In this document: positions 6,781-6,836 of the stretch, one piece after another
Layout: every line of letters begins with the position of its first letter
How positions within the stretch are numbered: position 1 is the stretch's first letter
NCBI GenBank assembly: GCA_001017865.1
Contig: LATQ01000001.1
Coordinates: 1,876,578-1,883,413 of the forward strand
Source: Rhodococcus sp. IITR03
GTDB lineage: Bacteria; Actinomycetota; Actinomycetes; Mycobacteriales; Mycobacteriaceae
DNA: 6,836 bases
Reading direction: 5' to 3'
Translations under genes and position numbers: made by a program
The notes under the pieces: model-generated
What the model saw: the letters and a program-made list of their open reading frames with translations, nothing else
Databases searched by the model: none
What the model was told of the DNA's origin: nothing

Positions 6781-6836
6781 CGGGAGGCGCTGGGCGTGAG
6801 TCCGCTGGAGGCACTGCTCGCGGGGGCGGGGCCGAG
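6779..6836 (-). CDS. Probable upstream continuation of the LCP Pro-rich N-terminus (partial, shifted frame)
   Basis: In the frame one base off from the LCP ORF, the minus strand reads SAPPPRAVPPADSRPAPP, then would join [14 protein letters not shown] if one extra base near 6779-6785 is removed. The 12-base unit GGGCGTGAGTCC (+ strand) occurs at 6767-6778 and 6792-6803, a period of 25 rather than 24, which is what one inserted base in an 8-codon repeat would give. The frame stays open to the window edge. This supports an N-terminus outside the window rather than a start at 6780. Confidence 0.5.

Overview
The window is about 68-70% G+C by eye, with strongly G/C-ending codons, a PstS lipoprotein, PstC, PstA and PstB, a convergent phoU, and a LytR-CpsA-Psr (LCP) gene behind phoU. 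The order pstB/phoT - phoU/phoY2 - LCP and the close resemblance of PhoU to mycobacterial PhoY2 point to a mycolate actinobacterium (Mycobacteriales). Rhodococcus or a near relative is my best guess; this is inference from remembered family sequences, not a search.

Layout. Positions 1-80 may be the last 25 codons of an unidentified upstream gene. Positions 103-4114 (+) are pstS-pstC-pstA-pstB, the high-affinity phosphate ABC importer. A 12-bp hairpin lies between pstS and pstC, and a 14-bp inverted repeat brackets the pstC start. A strong 16-bp hairpin (4131-4166) separates pstB from the convergent phoU (4187-4907, -). Upstream of phoU, in an 85-bp gap, is a two-unit PHO-box-like repeat (4952-4970, -), followed by a TANNNT -10 that would give a nearly leaderless mRNA. 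From 4993 to the window's right end (-) is an LCP-family cell-wall glycopolymer transferase with a proline-rich N-terminus, one membrane helix, an LCP domain and a LytR_C domain.

Function. PstS captures phosphate outside the membrane, PstC/PstA form the channel and PstB hydrolyses ATP. PhoU is expected to report transporter state to the phosphate two-component system (SenX3-RegX3 / PhoR-PhoP type). The PHO box suggests that this system also controls phoU separately from the pst operon.

Sequence quality. All genes except pstB carry single-base frame breaks: pstS 1, pstC 1, pstA 4, phoU 2, LCP 2 plus a probable third. Each is mended by adding or removing one base, mostly at C/G runs, and family sequence continues on both sides. 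This looks like indel error in a draft or long-read assembly rather than gene decay. In the LCP gene a +1 and a -1 cancel, so its ORF looks intact but about 110 residues are read out of frame. I found no mobile element, RNA gene, CRISPR array or new defence-type system; the most informative non-coding signals are the phoU promoter and the pstS-pstC structures.
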